This document shows, in pieces, positions 26,772 through 36,462 of a stretch of DNA of 64,000 bases. Made by a program: the position numbers and the translations under genes. Each line of letters starts with the position of its first letter. Position 1 is the first letter of the stretch. The notes beneath the pieces were generated by a model. It was not told where the DNA came from, made no database searches, and worked only from the letters and a program-made list of their open reading frames with translations. The stretch is from Ruminococcaceae bacterium UBA6353 (lineage in GTDB: Bacteria; Bacillota; Clostridia; Oscillospirales; Acutalibacteraceae): NCBI GenBank assembly GCA_002437905.1, contig DJRT01000014.1, positions 68,817 to 132,816 of the forward strand, in the 5' to 3' direction.

Positions 26772-29700
26772 GTGAAAGCTATGAAAATGAGATTACCGAA
26801 AATCGTCTCCGTTCTCAGCGCGCTGGCCATACTGGTCGGTTCGCTGTCGACCGGGATGTTTTTTGCCGGCAGCGTTTCCGCCGAGGCAGCAAACATCTGG
26901 GACGGCCAGGCGGCGGCAATCACCCAGGGCAGCGGCACCAAGGAGGATCCCTACCGGATCCAGAACGGAGGCCAGCTGTACACGATGGTGACAGCCGGAG
27001 CGGAGGAAACCGCCGGCAAGTATTATAAGCTGACAAAGGACATTTATCTGAATGATGTTTCTGCCCCCGGCTGGCAGAACGGCACGGTGAACAGCTGGCC
27101 GAATCGCCAGGTGTTCGCGGGCAATCTGGATGGCGACGGCCATGTGGTATACGGCCTGTACTCCGTCAATGACGAGCGCGTTGGCCTGATCCCGCAGGTC
27201 AAGGGCACGGTCAGCTTGACCAACCTTGGCCTGGAGAGCTCTTATTTGAAGATCACCGGCTGGGGCTATATCGGCGGCCTGATCGGCTTTGTCGAGAGCA
27301 ACACCAGCTTTACCGTGAACCAGTGCTATGTGGGGGCGGGTGTGGAGATCGCCAACCCCGGCAGCAAAATGGGCCAGGGCGGCCTGGTGGGCTATGTGGA
27401 CGATGGCTGCGTCGGCATTGAGATGAACAATTGCTACTCGCTGGCCTCGCTGACCGGCCCCACCGCCGTCAGCGATACCCGCAGCACACTGATCGGCCGC
27501 GTGGGCGGTGCAGCCGCCGGGCGGTATCCGTGGGATCACTTCCATGTGCGGTACAGCTACGGCGTGGCGCCGAACGCCCCCGAGCTGTTCCCGCTGGCCT
27601 CCTACACCTGGCAGGGTGCGCGCATGGACTACTGGCAGATCTACGCCCCCACCAAGGGCGGCGCGGAGTCCGGCACCAACTCTGACCGCATCAAGGTGCT
27701 GACCCCGGAGCAGATGCAGGGCACCGAGGCAAAGAACAACATGGGCGGCCTGGATTTCGCGGTGACCTGGGCGGTCGGCGAGGCCGGCCAGTACCCCACG
27801 CTGCGCGTGTTCCAGCATGACGATACCCCGTCGGGGAACGACAAGATCTGGGACGGTGCGGCGGCGGCCATCACCGAGGGTGACGGCACCGCGGAAAACC
27901 CCTACCTGATCACAAACGGCGGTCAGCTGTATACCATGGTGACCGCCGGGCAGACGGCTACCGCCGGCAAGTACTATAAGATCACGCAGGATATTTACCT
28001 CAATGATGCCACCTTCGCCGGCTGGGAGACCGGCACGGTGAACGCCTGGCCGAACCGCCGGGTGTTTGCCGGTAATCTGGATGGCGATGGCCATGTGATC
28101 TACGGCCTGTATGCCGTCGGCGATGAGCGCGTCGGCCTGCTGCCGGAGATCGCCGGCACGGTCAGCGTGACCAACCTCGGCCTGGAGAATTCCTATCTGA
28201 AGATCACCGGCTGGGGCTATGTCGGCGGCTTGATCGGCCTGGTGAATGAGAACACCAGCTTCACCGTGAACCACTGCTATGCCGGGGCGGGCGTGGAGAT
28301 TGCCAACCCCAACGGCGGCATGGGTCAGGGCGGCCTGGTGGGCTTTGTGAGCAACAACAGCGCCGGCATCGAGATGAACTATTGCTACTCGCTGGCCTCG
28401 CTGACCGGCACGGCCAACAACACCGGTACGCTGATTGGGCGTGTGGGCTCGGCGGCGGCCGGAAAGGCCCCGTGGGACGATTTCCACCTGCGCTACAGCT
28501 ACGGCGTGGCGCTGAATGCACCGGATAGCTATGCACTGGTGCACACGACCTATGAAGGCACCATGATGGACTACTGGTGCGTCTATGCCCCCACCAAGGG
28601 CGGCGCGGAGTCCGGCACCCATGCGGATACCCGCATCACCGTGGTGACCACGGAGCAGATGCAGGGCGCGGCAGCCCGGGAGAACATGGGCGGTCTCGGC
28701 TTTGGCAATGCGTGGATCGCCGGCGGAGATGGGGTATACCCCACGCTGAAGGTTTTCCGCCGCCTGGACGGCGATGTGTGGAACGGCCGTGAGGCCGCCA
28801 GCTTTGCCGGCGGCACCGGCACCGAGGCTGACCCCTATCTGATCGAGAACGGCGGGCAGCTGTACAAGATGCTGGTCAACGGCAACACCACGACCGCAGG
28901 CAAATACTATAAGATCACGCAGAATATCTATCTGAACGATATATCGGATCCGGATTGGCAGAAAAACAGCCCGAACCAGTGGATCTCCTTCTCCTGGAGT
29001 GGCGATGGCTGGTTCGCCGGCCACCTGGATGGCGACGGCCACAAGGTTTTCGGCCTGTACTACGGGCACGATTCGGTGCGTGAACGCGCCGCGCTGATCC
29101 CCACGGTGAATACCGACCAGGATGTGGAGATCAAAAACCTGGGCATCGAAAACGCCTACCTGGCAGACCGCATTTATGCAGCCGGTCTGGTGGCGATGGT
29201 GCAGGGCAGCGGCAGCGTAACAATATCCCATTGCTATGTAGGCAGTGATGTGGAGATCAAGTCCAACGACTTCCAGGGCGGTCTGATCTGCTTCCTGCAT
29301 ATTCCCAAGCTGACGATGGAAAATTGCTATTCTCTGGCTTCTCTTACCGGCGCTGTGGCGGCGGATCACAGTGGTGCACTGATCGGATTTTCTTCCGATA
29401 ATGCTGTCGGTTCAACCATCCGGAAGTGCTACGGTGTGGTCACAAACGATACGACCCTGCCGGTGACCTCCATCACCTGGCCGGGCACCCGTCTGAACTA
29501 CAACGCCGTTTTCGGCACCAGTAAGGGCGGCGTGAACCACAACAATTTCCCGGCAGTGGTCGAGATGGAAGTGGAAAAGCTGCAGGGAGCCGCTGCCGAA
29601 AGCTTCCTGGTCGGCTTCGACTTTGAAAATGAGTGGCTGGTGAACCGGAGCACCTACCCGACGCTGCTGATCTTCGGCGGCGCTGCCGGCGGCGAGGAGG

Positions 29701-32579
29701 ACCTGGCCGACCAGATGGACGGCGGTACCGGTACCGAGGCGGATCCCTACCGCATCCGCACCCCGGAGCAGCTGCAGGCGGTGCGCACGGCCATGAGCCG
29801 GCAGACCCGCGGCAAGTACTTCAAGCTGATGAACGATATTGCCGTAAATGATGTGAGCAAGGCCAACTGGAAGGCCTCCGCCGTGAAGTGGGATACCGAT
29901 CCCTATGCGCTGTTCTGCGGCTACTTCAATGGCGACGGCCATGTGGTGCGCGGCCTGTACCTGGATGCCGGCGACGGCGTCGGTGCGGCACTGTTCAGCC
30001 GCCTGGGCAAGGGCGCTGTGGTGGAAAAGGTCGGCGTGGAAAGCTCCTATTTCAAAGCACAGCAGGCTGCGGCGATCGCCATCGGTGTTTCCGGCGAGGG
30101 CGTAACGGTGCGCCAGTGCTATGCGGACGAGACCGTGGAGATCGAGGGCAGCGTATACTGCGCCGGCCTGATCTCTGATGTGCGCGCCAACCGCTTTACC
30201 CTGAACAATTGCTTCTTTACCGGTAAGCTGACCGGCGGCACCGATGAAGTGCCGAAGTCCGGCTTTGTGGCGACCTTTACCGGCATCAGCAGCAAAATCT
30301 CCATCACCATCAGCGGCTGCTATACGGCCACAGCGGATGATGACTGGACCGTGCGGCCGGACGGCCCCGTGATGGGGAATATGCACATTATCAATGTGTA
30401 CGGCACGAAGGAACAGACCTTCCGCGATGACTGGGCGGCGGCCAGCTACACCAAGCTGGGCGATTATTACCGCGTGGATAAGGCGGATATGCTGGGTGAT
30501 AAGGCCAAAACGACCATGAAGGAGCTGGATTTCACCGCCGCCTACATCACCAAGCCCGGCAAGACCCCGCGTCTGCGGGTGTTCACCGGCGATGTGGAGG
30601 CCAACACCGGCACGGTGGGGGCGATCTGGTCCGGCGCCATTGCGGCCGCCTATGCCGGCGGTACCGGCACCGAGGCGGATCCGTACCTGATCGAAACAGC
30701 GGAGCAGCTGGCTCTGCTGGTCAATACCATGGTGGAGCAGCCCTACCTGACCACGGATAAGCACTATGCGCTGCTGCACGATATCCGTCTGAACGATACC
30801 TCCGCAGAGGAATGGTATAAGAAGGACGGTCTGAACGATTGGTTCGATGACTTCGTTTACCGCGGCCCCGGCTTCCAGGGACACTTTGACGGTCGCGGTC
30901 ATACGGTGGACGGCATCTGGTTCACGGTAGTGGACGGTGACCGCCGCCTGAAGGACGACTGGCACTCCTATGCGCTGTTCCCGACCCTCGGTTCCGGCGC
31001 ACAGATTGAAAATGTGGCAGTGGCCAACTTCTATTCTTCGCCCAGATGCACCCATGTGGGCGGTATTGCCGGCGGTATGACTCTGCTGACGCTGGAGAAG
31101 CCGGTGTCTATCCAGCGGTGCATTGCAGCCAGCACCTGCCAGCTCAACGGTTCGAACTCCGGCGGTATGATCGCCCATGTTCCTCAGGCTATCAGCATTA
31201 TCGACTGCATCACCCAGAGCCAGGGCGAGGGCATCCATTCCCGCGGTACCCTGGTGGGTATGATGGATTCGCCTGTTCCCGTGGTGGTGACCAACTGCCT
31301 GTCGGTGGATGTCGGCCGTCAGCCGATGCTGTGGTACAGCAGCGATAACGGCCGCCCGCAGCCGATCCTGACCAATGTCTATTCCACCTACGGCTCCACC
31401 GGCATCAAGACCGTCGGTCTGAGCGAGCTGATGGGGGATAAGGCGAAGGAGACCCTCAAGGGCTTCGACTTTGACCATGTGTGGCTGGCTGTGGAGGACG
31501 GTACGCCCACGCTGCGGGTGTTCGGCGGCAATGCCTATTCCCGCCCGAAGCGCAAGGTGACCATTTCCTTCTACACCTTTGGCGGTTCCTCTGTGCCGGA
31601 GGTCAGCGGCTACCCGGGTGAAAAGATCCCGTGGCCGGATACCAGCACCGTGACCCGCAATGGCGACAGCTTTGTCGGCTGGTACATGGAGGATACCTGT
31701 GTACGCCCGTACCCGGGGGATACCTTCTTGGAGTACGATATAGTGCTGTATGCCAAGTGGACGGTCAAGAGCTTTACGCAGAATTTTGAGACCTATCCCT
31801 ATGGCACCGCCGGGCTGGAAGGCCTTGGCGAGGACTACGAGCGGTATCGTCCCGGCGTGCTTGGTTATCAGATGGGACACACCCACGACGGCCTGGCCTC
31901 CCTGCACCGCCTTGGTCGGGATGCCGATGCCGGCGAGCAGGACTTCCAGCTGTTCGAATATGGCTGGGGCACCCTGGAGAACGGCCGCGAGTACACCATG
32001 ACCTTCTGGATCTATCCGGAGACGGTCAATGATGCCAAGGACTTCATCAAGCTGGTCCATACCGACTATCTGGATGTAAGCCAGCCGTCCTACTATGTGG
32101 AGAACATCTGCAGCCTTGGCGGGCTGAAGGTGGGCGAATGGCAGCAGGTCAAGTTTACCTTTAGGGCCTACACAGACTTCTTGGCCATTCGCACCCCGGC
32201 ACTGTCCAGCCTGTATTTCGACTCCTTTGTGATCGCCCCCAGCGGCACGATCCAGAAGGATCTGCCGGTGCCGAGCGGCGGCAGCAAGACCACCGTGACG
32301 GAGGAGTGGCGGTACGAGACGGTGTACGAGGATGATGTACAGCCCGGCGGCACGCAGACGGATATACAGCCGGGTGCGGACGATGGCGATGACAACAGCC
32401 AGTCGACGGTGAAAAAGTATCAGAAAAAGTATGTCAAGAAGAAAAACAGCGCCAATGGCGAGGCTACCGTGATGTGGATCTGGATTCTGGTAGCGGCCGG
32501 TGTGGTGGTTGTCGGCGGCGGTGTGTGCATCTTCCTGCTGCTGCGCCGCAAGAAGAACAAGCAGAAACAGCCGGAGTAA
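26772..32579 (+). CDS. Giant membrane-anchored repeat surface protein
   Basis: 1935 residues from a GTG start. Signal peptide (about 1-38), then five long units of about 300 residues (about 43-353, 359-665, 670-970, 980-1277, 1285-1590). Each starts with GTGTEADPY- or GDGTAENPY-type turns and GGQLY or EQLQ segments and closes PTLRVF-like. Units 1-2 are very close to those of the gene at 23447, units 3-5 increasingly divergent. Next come an InlB/Listeria-Bacteroides-type repeat (about 1595-1667; FVGWYMED...LYAKW) and a beta-sandwich, CBM-like domain (about 1669-1827). A charged linker, a membrane helix (about 1901-1923) and a basic tail RRKKNKQKQ complete it. It thus displays a long solenoid rod from the cytoplasmic membrane. 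Function unknown; adhesion or polysaccharide binding is likely. Confidence 0.82.
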   Translation: MKAMKMRLPKIVSVLSALAILVGSLSTGMFFAGSVSAEAANIWDGQAAAITQGSGTKEDPYRIQNGGQLYTMVTAGAEETAGKYYKLTKDIYLNDVSAPGWQNGTVNSWPNRQVFAGNLDGDGHVVYGLYSVNDERVGLIPQVKGTVSLTNLGLESSYLKITGWGYIGGLIGFVESNTSFTVNQCYVGAGVEIANPGSKMGQGGLVGYVDDGCVGIEMNNCYSLASLTGPTAVSDTRSTLIGRVGGAAAGRYPWDHFHVRYSYGVAPNAPELFPLASYTWQGARMDYWQIYAPTKGGAESGTNSDRIKVLTPEQMQGTEAKNNMGGLDFAVTWAVGEAGQYPTLRVFQHDDTPSGNDKIWDGAAAAITEGDGTAENPYLITNGGQLYTMVTAGQTATAGKYYKITQDIYLNDATFAGWETGTVNAWPNRRVFAGNLDGDGHVIYGLYAVGDERVGLLPEIAGTVSVTNLGLENSYLKITGWGYVGGLIGLVNENTSFTVNHCYAGAGVEIANPNGGMGQGGLVGFVSNNSAGIEMNYCYSLASLTGTANNTGTLIGRVGSAAAGKAPWDDFHLRYSYGVALNAPDSYALVHTTYEGTMMDYWCVYAPTKGGAESGTHADTRITVVTTEQMQGAAARENMGGLGFGNAWIAGGDGVYPTLKVFRRLDGDVWNGREAASFAGGTGTEADPYLIENGGQLYKMLVNGNTTTAGKYYKITQNIYLNDISDPDWQKNSPNQWISFSWSGDGWFAGHLDGDGHKVFGLYYGHDSVRERAALIPTVNTDQDVEIKNLGIENAYLADRIYAAGLVAMVQGSGSVTISHCYVGSDVEIKSNDFQGGLICFLHIPKLTMENCYSLASLTGAVAADHSGALIGFSSDNAVGSTIRKCYGVVTNDTTLPVTSITWPGTRLNYNAVFGTSKGGVNHNNFPAVVEMEVEKLQGAAAESFLVGFDFENEWLVNRSTYPTLLIFGGAAGGEEDLADQMDGGTGTEADPYRIRTPEQLQAVRTAMSRQTRGKYFKLMNDIAVNDVSKANWKASAVKWDTDPYALFCGYFNGDGHVVRGLYLDAGDGVGAALFSRLGKGAVVEKVGVESSYFKAQQAAAIAIGVSGEGVTVRQCYADETVEIEGSVYCAGLISDVRANRFTLNNCFFTGKLTGGTDEVPKSGFVATFTGISSKISITISGCYTATADDDWTVRPDGPVMGNMHIINVYGTKEQTFRDDWAAASYTKLGDYYRVDKADMLGDKAKTTMKELDFTAAYITKPGKTPRLRVFTGDVEANTGTVGAIWSGAIAAAYAGGTGTEADPYLIETAEQLALLVNTMVEQPYLTTDKHYALLHDIRLNDTSAEEWYKKDGLNDWFDDFVYRGPGFQGHFDGRGHTVDGIWFTVVDGDRRLKDDWHSYALFPTLGSGAQIENVAVANFYSSPRCTHVGGIAGGMTLLTLEKPVSIQRCIAASTCQLNGSNSGGMIAHVPQAISIIDCITQSQGEGIHSRGTLVGMMDSPVPVVVTNCLSVDVGRQPMLWYSSDNGRPQPILTNVYSTYGSTGIKTVGLSELMGDKAKETLKGFDFDHVWLAVEDGTPTLRVFGGNAYSRPKRKVTISFYTFGGSSVPEVSGYPGEKIPWPDTSTVTRNGDSFVGWYMEDTCVRPYPGDTFLEYDIVLYAKWTVKSFTQNFETYPYGTAGLEGLGEDYERYRPGVLGYQMGHTHDGLASLHRLGRDADAGEQDFQLFEYGWGTLENGREYTMTFWIYPETVNDAKDFIKLVHTDYLDVSQPSYYVENICSLGGLKVGEWQQVKFTFRAYTDFLAIRTPALSSLYFDSFVIAPSGTIQKDLPVPSGGSKTTVTEEWRYETVYEDDVQPGGTQTDIQPGADDGDDNSQSTVKKYQKKYVKKKNSANGEATVMWIWILVAAGVVVVGGGVCIFLLLRRKKNKQKQPE

Positions 32580-32610
32580 ACTGACCGGCACCGGATCGGA
32601 GAATTTTTGC

Positions 32611-32645
32611 GGGGGCATCCGCACAGCGATGCTGCGGATGCCCCC
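32611..32645 (+). other. Perfect 13-bp stem-loop before GH36 gene
   Basis: Arms GGGGGCATCCGCA and TGCGGATGCCCCC with a 9-base loop. No T-run follows, so it is not a standard terminator; it may protect or partly separate the downstream message. Confidence 0.65.
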
Positions 32646-32697
32646 GACCGGTCTGCCTATATCATATGTTTTATTGTCATGTGGAGGATATGGAACG

Positions 32698-34884
32698 ATG
32701 TCCATAACACATATGCCGCAGGAGCAGCGCTTTTTGCTGCAAACGGAGAATACGGCATACAGCTTTTGCGTGGAGGGCGGGGATTTCCTGCGCCACGAAT
32801 ACTATGGTGAAAAGACGGCCTTTCAGCCGTGCAAGATCAAATGCCGCTCCTTTTCGCCCTATCAGGAACGACTTGGCGGCATCTTTTCCCAGAATACGGA
32901 TCTTCTGGAATTCCCCTTTTTCGGGAGCGGCGATTACCGCTGCAGCGCGCTGAAGCTGCGCGGCATACACGGGGATTGCTGCACCCTCTTTACCTATGAG
33001 AATTATCGCATCTTCCGCGGGCGCGAGACGATCCCCGGTCTGCCGTATGCACGGCCGTCGGCGCAGTGTGAAACACTGGAGCTGGCGCTGCGGGATCCGG
33101 TAAACGCCTGCCGGCTGCTGCTGTACTATACTGTCTTTCCGGAATACGACCTGATCACCCGGCACTTCTGCCTGGAAAACCGCGGAGAGGCCTCTGTTAA
33201 GCTGGAGAAGGCGATGTGCCTGAGCCTGGATCTGCCCGGCCATGCCTATTCGCTGGTATCGCTGCCCGGCGCGTACGCCTATGAGCGCAGTGTGCAGAAG
33301 ATGCCGCTGGGCTTCGGCACGCAGCAGATCACCAGCCGGCGGGGGATGATCGGCCACCAGCAGAACCCCTTTATGGCGCTGGTAGCCGACGGCGCCGATG
33401 AGGAGCATGGTTGTGCCTACGGCTTCAATCTGGTATACAGCGGCTCATTCCTGGATGAGGTGGAGGTCGATTTTCTCGGCAATACGCGGGTGAACATCGG
33501 CCTGGGTGAGGAATGCTTTGCCTGGCTGCTGGGGCCGGGCGAGCGCTTCTGCTCCCCGGAGGCCTACATGGTCTGCTCGGTCGAGGGCCTTGGCGGGATG
33601 TCCCGCCGGATGCACGCCTTTATCCGGGAGCAGATCTCGCCGCCGGAGCCGTTTGAACACCGGCCGGTGGTGCTGAACCCGTGGGAGTCCTGCGCCTTTG
33701 ATATCGATGAGCAAAAGCTGCTGGAGTTTGCCCGGCAGGGGAAAGCCTGCGGGGCGGATATGCTGGTGGTGGACGACGGCTGGTTCGGCGAGCGCAATAT
33801 GGATAATGCCGCCCTTGGCGACTGGTACGCCAACCGCAGAAAATTCCCGGATGGTCTGGCGAGCTTTGCGCACAAGGTGGTGCGCTGCGGCCTGCGCTTC
33901 GGCATTTGGATCGAGCCGGAGATGATCAATCCGGACAGCGACCTGTACCGGGCGCACCCGGACTGGTGCCTTTCCTGCCAGGGGCGCACAAACTCCCTTT
34001 CGCGCAACCAGCTGGTGCTGGATCTGTGCAATCCGGCGGTGCTGGAGTGCCTGAAGGAGCAATTCACGGCGGTGTTTGACGGCGTGCCGCTGTCGTATAT
34101 CAAATGGGACTGCAACCGCAACCTGTCGGAGGTTGGTTCGCCCTATCTGCCGCCGCAGCGGCAGGATGAGGCCTACTACCGTTACCAGCTGGGCGTATAC
34201 GCGCTGATGAACTGGTTCCGTGAGCGGTATCCGGGCGTGATGATCGAGAACTGCAGCGGCGGCGGCGGCCGGTATGACCCGGCCATGATGGCGTATTCCA
34301 CCCAGATATGGACCAGCGATAATACCGAGGTCGAGCCCCGTGTCCGGATCCAGTACGGCACCTCTCTGGCCTATCCGGCCAGCACCATGTCCTGCCATGT
34401 ATCCGACCCGTTCCGCGGCGATATGGAACCCCACCGCCGCCTGCAGAACAAATATGATGTGTCGCTGGCCGGTATGCTTGGCTATGAGCTGGATCTGCCG
34501 AAGATGCCGGAATGGGTGCAGCAGGAGATCCGGCAGCAGATCATCCGCTACCGGCAGATAGAGGAGCTGGTCAAGAGGGGAGATCTTTACCGGCTGGTAT
34601 CGCCGTTTGAAAACAGCCAGGATGTGGCGGCCTATTATTACACCGGCTCCCGCAGCCTGGGGGAGCCGGCCGGCCAGCGGATACTGCTGTCCTTCCTGCA
34701 GCCAATGGCGGCAGGAGGCGTGCAGAGCTTCCCGCTGCCGGTAAGCGTGGCACAGCCCGATGCGATATACCGCGACGCCTTCAGCGGCGAGACGGTCACC
34801 GGCGCGGTGCTGCGTGATGGCTATACCGTGCAGACGGATGCGGAAAATTCGGCCACCCGCGTATGGCTGTGGGAAAAGCAATGA
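32698..34884 (+). CDS. GH36 alpha-galactosidase-like enzyme (divergent)
   Basis: 728 residues, no signal peptide, cytosolic. N-terminal beta-supersandwich (about 1-320), TIM barrel (about 325-640), C-terminal beta domain. The nucleophile motif KWDCN is present (Asp471). The acid/base motif, usually SDDTD, here reads SDNTE with Asp541 retained. Other conserved pieces are VDDGWFGERN, IWIEPEMI and CSGGGGRYDP. It would hydrolyse alpha-galactosides imported by the upstream transporters. The changed second and third acidic positions and VLNPWES in place of VLNNWEA set it apart from the canonical GH36 at 50381, so specificity may differ. GTGGAGG lies 11 bases before the chosen ATG; ATG 32713 is an alternative. 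Last gene of the locus, followed by a terminator. Confidence 0.88.
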   Translation: MSITHMPQEQRFLLQTENTAYSFCVEGGDFLRHEYYGEKTAFQPCKIKCRSFSPYQERLGGIFSQNTDLLEFPFFGSGDYRCSALKLRGIHGDCCTLFTYENYRIFRGRETIPGLPYARPSAQCETLELALRDPVNACRLLLYYTVFPEYDLITRHFCLENRGEASVKLEKAMCLSLDLPGHAYSLVSLPGAYAYERSVQKMPLGFGTQQITSRRGMIGHQQNPFMALVADGADEEHGCAYGFNLVYSGSFLDEVEVDFLGNTRVNIGLGEECFAWLLGPGERFCSPEAYMVCSVEGLGGMSRRMHAFIREQISPPEPFEHRPVVLNPWESCAFDIDEQKLLEFARQGKACGADMLVVDDGWFGERNMDNAALGDWYANRRKFPDGLASFAHKVVRCGLRFGIWIEPEMINPDSDLYRAHPDWCLSCQGRTNSLSRNQLVLDLCNPAVLECLKEQFTAVFDGVPLSYIKWDCNRNLSEVGSPYLPPQRQDEAYYRYQLGVYALMNWFRERYPGVMIENCSGGGGRYDPAMMAYSTQIWTSDNTEVEPRVRIQYGTSLAYPASTMSCHVSDPFRGDMEPHRRLQNKYDVSLAGMLGYELDLPKMPEWVQQEIRQQIIRYRQIEELVKRGDLYRLVSPFENSQDVAAYYYTGSRSLGEPAGQRILLSFLQPMAAGGVQSFPLPVSVAQPDAIYRDAFSGETVTGAVLRDGYTVQTDAENSATRVWLWEKQ

Positions 34885-34910
34885 GACCGTAAAATCTGCG
34901 CAGATGAATA

Positions 34911-34962
34911 AAGCACGCCCCGTCGGCACCGGCGAAAGCCGGCCGACGGGGCGTGCTTTTTG
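34911..34962. terminator. Strong terminator ending the 25-kb locus
   Basis: Arms AAGCACGCCCCGTCGG and CCGACGGGGCGTGCTT followed by five T in a row; A-rich on the left, so it could also serve the leftward gene that ends at 35012. Confidence 0.92.
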
Positions 34963-35011
34963 CTTTGCAGGGGTATCCCGGCGGACACCGGGAAGAAAGC
35001 ATTGGACGGAA

Positions 35012-36289
35012 TTATTGCGGATCGCCGGCCTGCACCCGGATAGGGGTGCCGCCCTCCACGCAGATCTCTCCCTCGCTCAGGCGCACAAAGTGCGGATCGC
35101 GGAAGCCCTCGATGGTGACATGCTCAAAGTCGATCCGGTCAAAGTTTTTCAGCTGTGCCAGGGCTATGTCGGCGCTGTCCTCCCGCGCGGCCAGCAGGCT
35201 GTCCTTCACCCGCAGGGTGATGCGCTCCTTCTCGTCGCCCCAGACGGTCATGGGGCGGCACAGGCCGGTCACCCGGCAATTCTCAAAGGTGATGTCCGCA
35301 AGGGAGCGGTTGAGGCACCAGCAGTCCTTGCCATTGAAGCACAGGTCAAACAGGTTGTCGGCATTTTCAAAGGTGCAGTTGCGGATGACGATATCACCGG
35401 GGGTGTGCCGGATCTCTGCCCGGAAATCGCAGTAGTACAGGAAGACATTGAGCGTATTGTGCCGGCAGCCCTCATTGGCCTGCACGCCCGCTGCCTTTTG
35501 CTCCCGGCTCAGATCGCCGCGGAAGCCGAAGGCCGCCGGCGCCCAGCCGCGGCAATCCTCCACCAGCACCTTGGTGCCGCCAAAGCGCAGGGCGCTGCAG
35601 GCGGTATTGAACAGGCAGCGGCGCACGGTCACATCGTAGTTGTCAAAGCCGGCCACGCCGTCGTCGCCGGTGTAAAAGGCGCAGTCTTCCACCAGTACCC
35701 GGTCGCAGGTGCGCACATCAAAGCCGTCGTGCCCGCCGTAGACCGTCACATGGCGGATGGTGATATCCTCGGCAATAAAAATGGCGTGTGCCCAGTTGCT
35801 GCTGTTGTAGATGGTGTAGCCCTCCAGGCGGATGTTTTTGCAGCGCTGCATATTGATGGCGTGCGGGCCGCGGTATTCCTCCTCGCCGGTGGGGTCAAAG
35901 CAGTTCATGCCGTTGATATAGGAACCGGGCTCGCCGATGATGGCAATATTCTCCGCATCGATCGCGCGGATCAGCGCGTTATTCCAGCGGCTGCAGGGGT
36001 CCACGGAGCGCTGTTGATCCGCTGTGGCGGCGGCGTCGACCGGCTCGAGGGTATCCTCCAGAAAGGCCAGATACTGCTCCGGGTCGCGGCTGCCCTCCAG
36101 GATGGCACCGGTCTCCAGGTAGAGGGTGGTATTGGAGCGCAGGCGCAGCCCGCCGGTGCGCCAGATGCCCCGCGGTATCCGCACCGTGCCGCCGCCGGCC
36201 AGAAAAACGGCATCCAGCGCCTGCTGGATGGCAGCGGTCTGCAGATCGCCGCCGATATAGGCACCGTAATCGGTGATGGAAACATTCAT
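35012..36289 (-). CDS. GH28-like right-handed beta-helix glycosidase
   Basis: 425 residues, no signal peptide. Pectate-lyase-like N-terminal turn (DLQTAAIQQALDAVFLAGGGTVRIPRG) and then repeated beta-helix coils. The GH28 pair of active-site motifs appears as GHDGFD (Asp188, Asp191) and TGDDGVA (Asp209, Asp210), with good spacing. The third GH28 signature G-H-G is not seen and the later R-I-K motif is unclear, so polygalacturonase activity is not assured. Start MNVSITDYG is chosen because GGGAGAG lies 7 bases upstream. It has its own promoter and no partner gene. A cytosolic enzyme of this type would trim imported acidic oligosaccharides. Confidence 0.82.
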   Translation of the reverse strand: MNVSITDYGAYIGGDLQTAAIQQALDAVFLAGGGTVRIPRGIWRTGGLRLRSNTTLYLETGAILEGSRDPEQYLAFLEDTLEPVDAAATADQQRSVDPCSRWNNALIRAIDAENIAIIGEPGSYINGMNCFDPTGEEEYRGPHAINMQRCKNIRLEGYTIYNSSNWAHAIFIAEDITIRHVTVYGGHDGFDVRTCDRVLVEDCAFYTGDDGVAGFDNYDVTVRRCLFNTACSALRFGGTKVLVEDCRGWAPAAFGFRGDLSREQKAAGVQANEGCRHNTLNVFLYYCDFRAEIRHTPGDIVIRNCTFENADNLFDLCFNGKDCWCLNRSLADITFENCRVTGLCRPMTVWGDEKERITLRVKDSLLAAREDSADIALAQLKNFDRIDFEHVTIEGFRDPHFVRLSEGEICVEGGTPIRVQAGDPQ

Positions 36290-36317
36290 AGGTACACTCT
36301 CCCTTTGCTTTTTTCTC

Positions 36318-36347
36318 ATTGTAGCATAGGCGTTTTTTCGCTGTCAA
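36318..36347 (-). promoter_or_regulatory. Promoter of the GH28-like gene
   Basis: On the minus strand TTGACA (36342-36347), 18 bases, TACAAT (36318-36323) with an extended TGC. It lies 29 bases upstream of the start codon. Confidence 0.8.
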
Positions 36348-36409
36348 CCGCTGCGGGGGAACGAAATTTTTCGTCCTGTGCGGGCACGCTGCGGCAGAGC
36401 CCCGGGCAG

Positions 36410-36438
36410 TTGACAGCCGTGCGAAAAGACGCTATACT
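36410..36438 (+). promoter_or_regulatory. Promoter of the VanZ-like gene
   Basis: TTGACA (36410-36415), 17-base spacer, TATACT (36433-36438), 24 bases before the GTG start. It is divergent from the GH28-like promoter. Confidence 0.82.
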
Positions 36439-36462
36439 AATGAGCAGGGGAGGAGGAGAGCC

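Noticed and set aside
32611..32645. Full terminator between the giant surface protein and GH36
   Set aside because: The stem is perfect but there is no T-run on either strand, so complete termination is doubtful.
29412..32705. Very long open frame on the minus strand opposite the giant repeat gene
   Set aside because: It is exactly antisense to a gene with signal peptide, repeats and anchor. Its translation is His/Arg/Gln-rich low-complexity text with no domain. Similar shadows occur opposite other GC-rich genes, for example 54170-55381 opposite prs.
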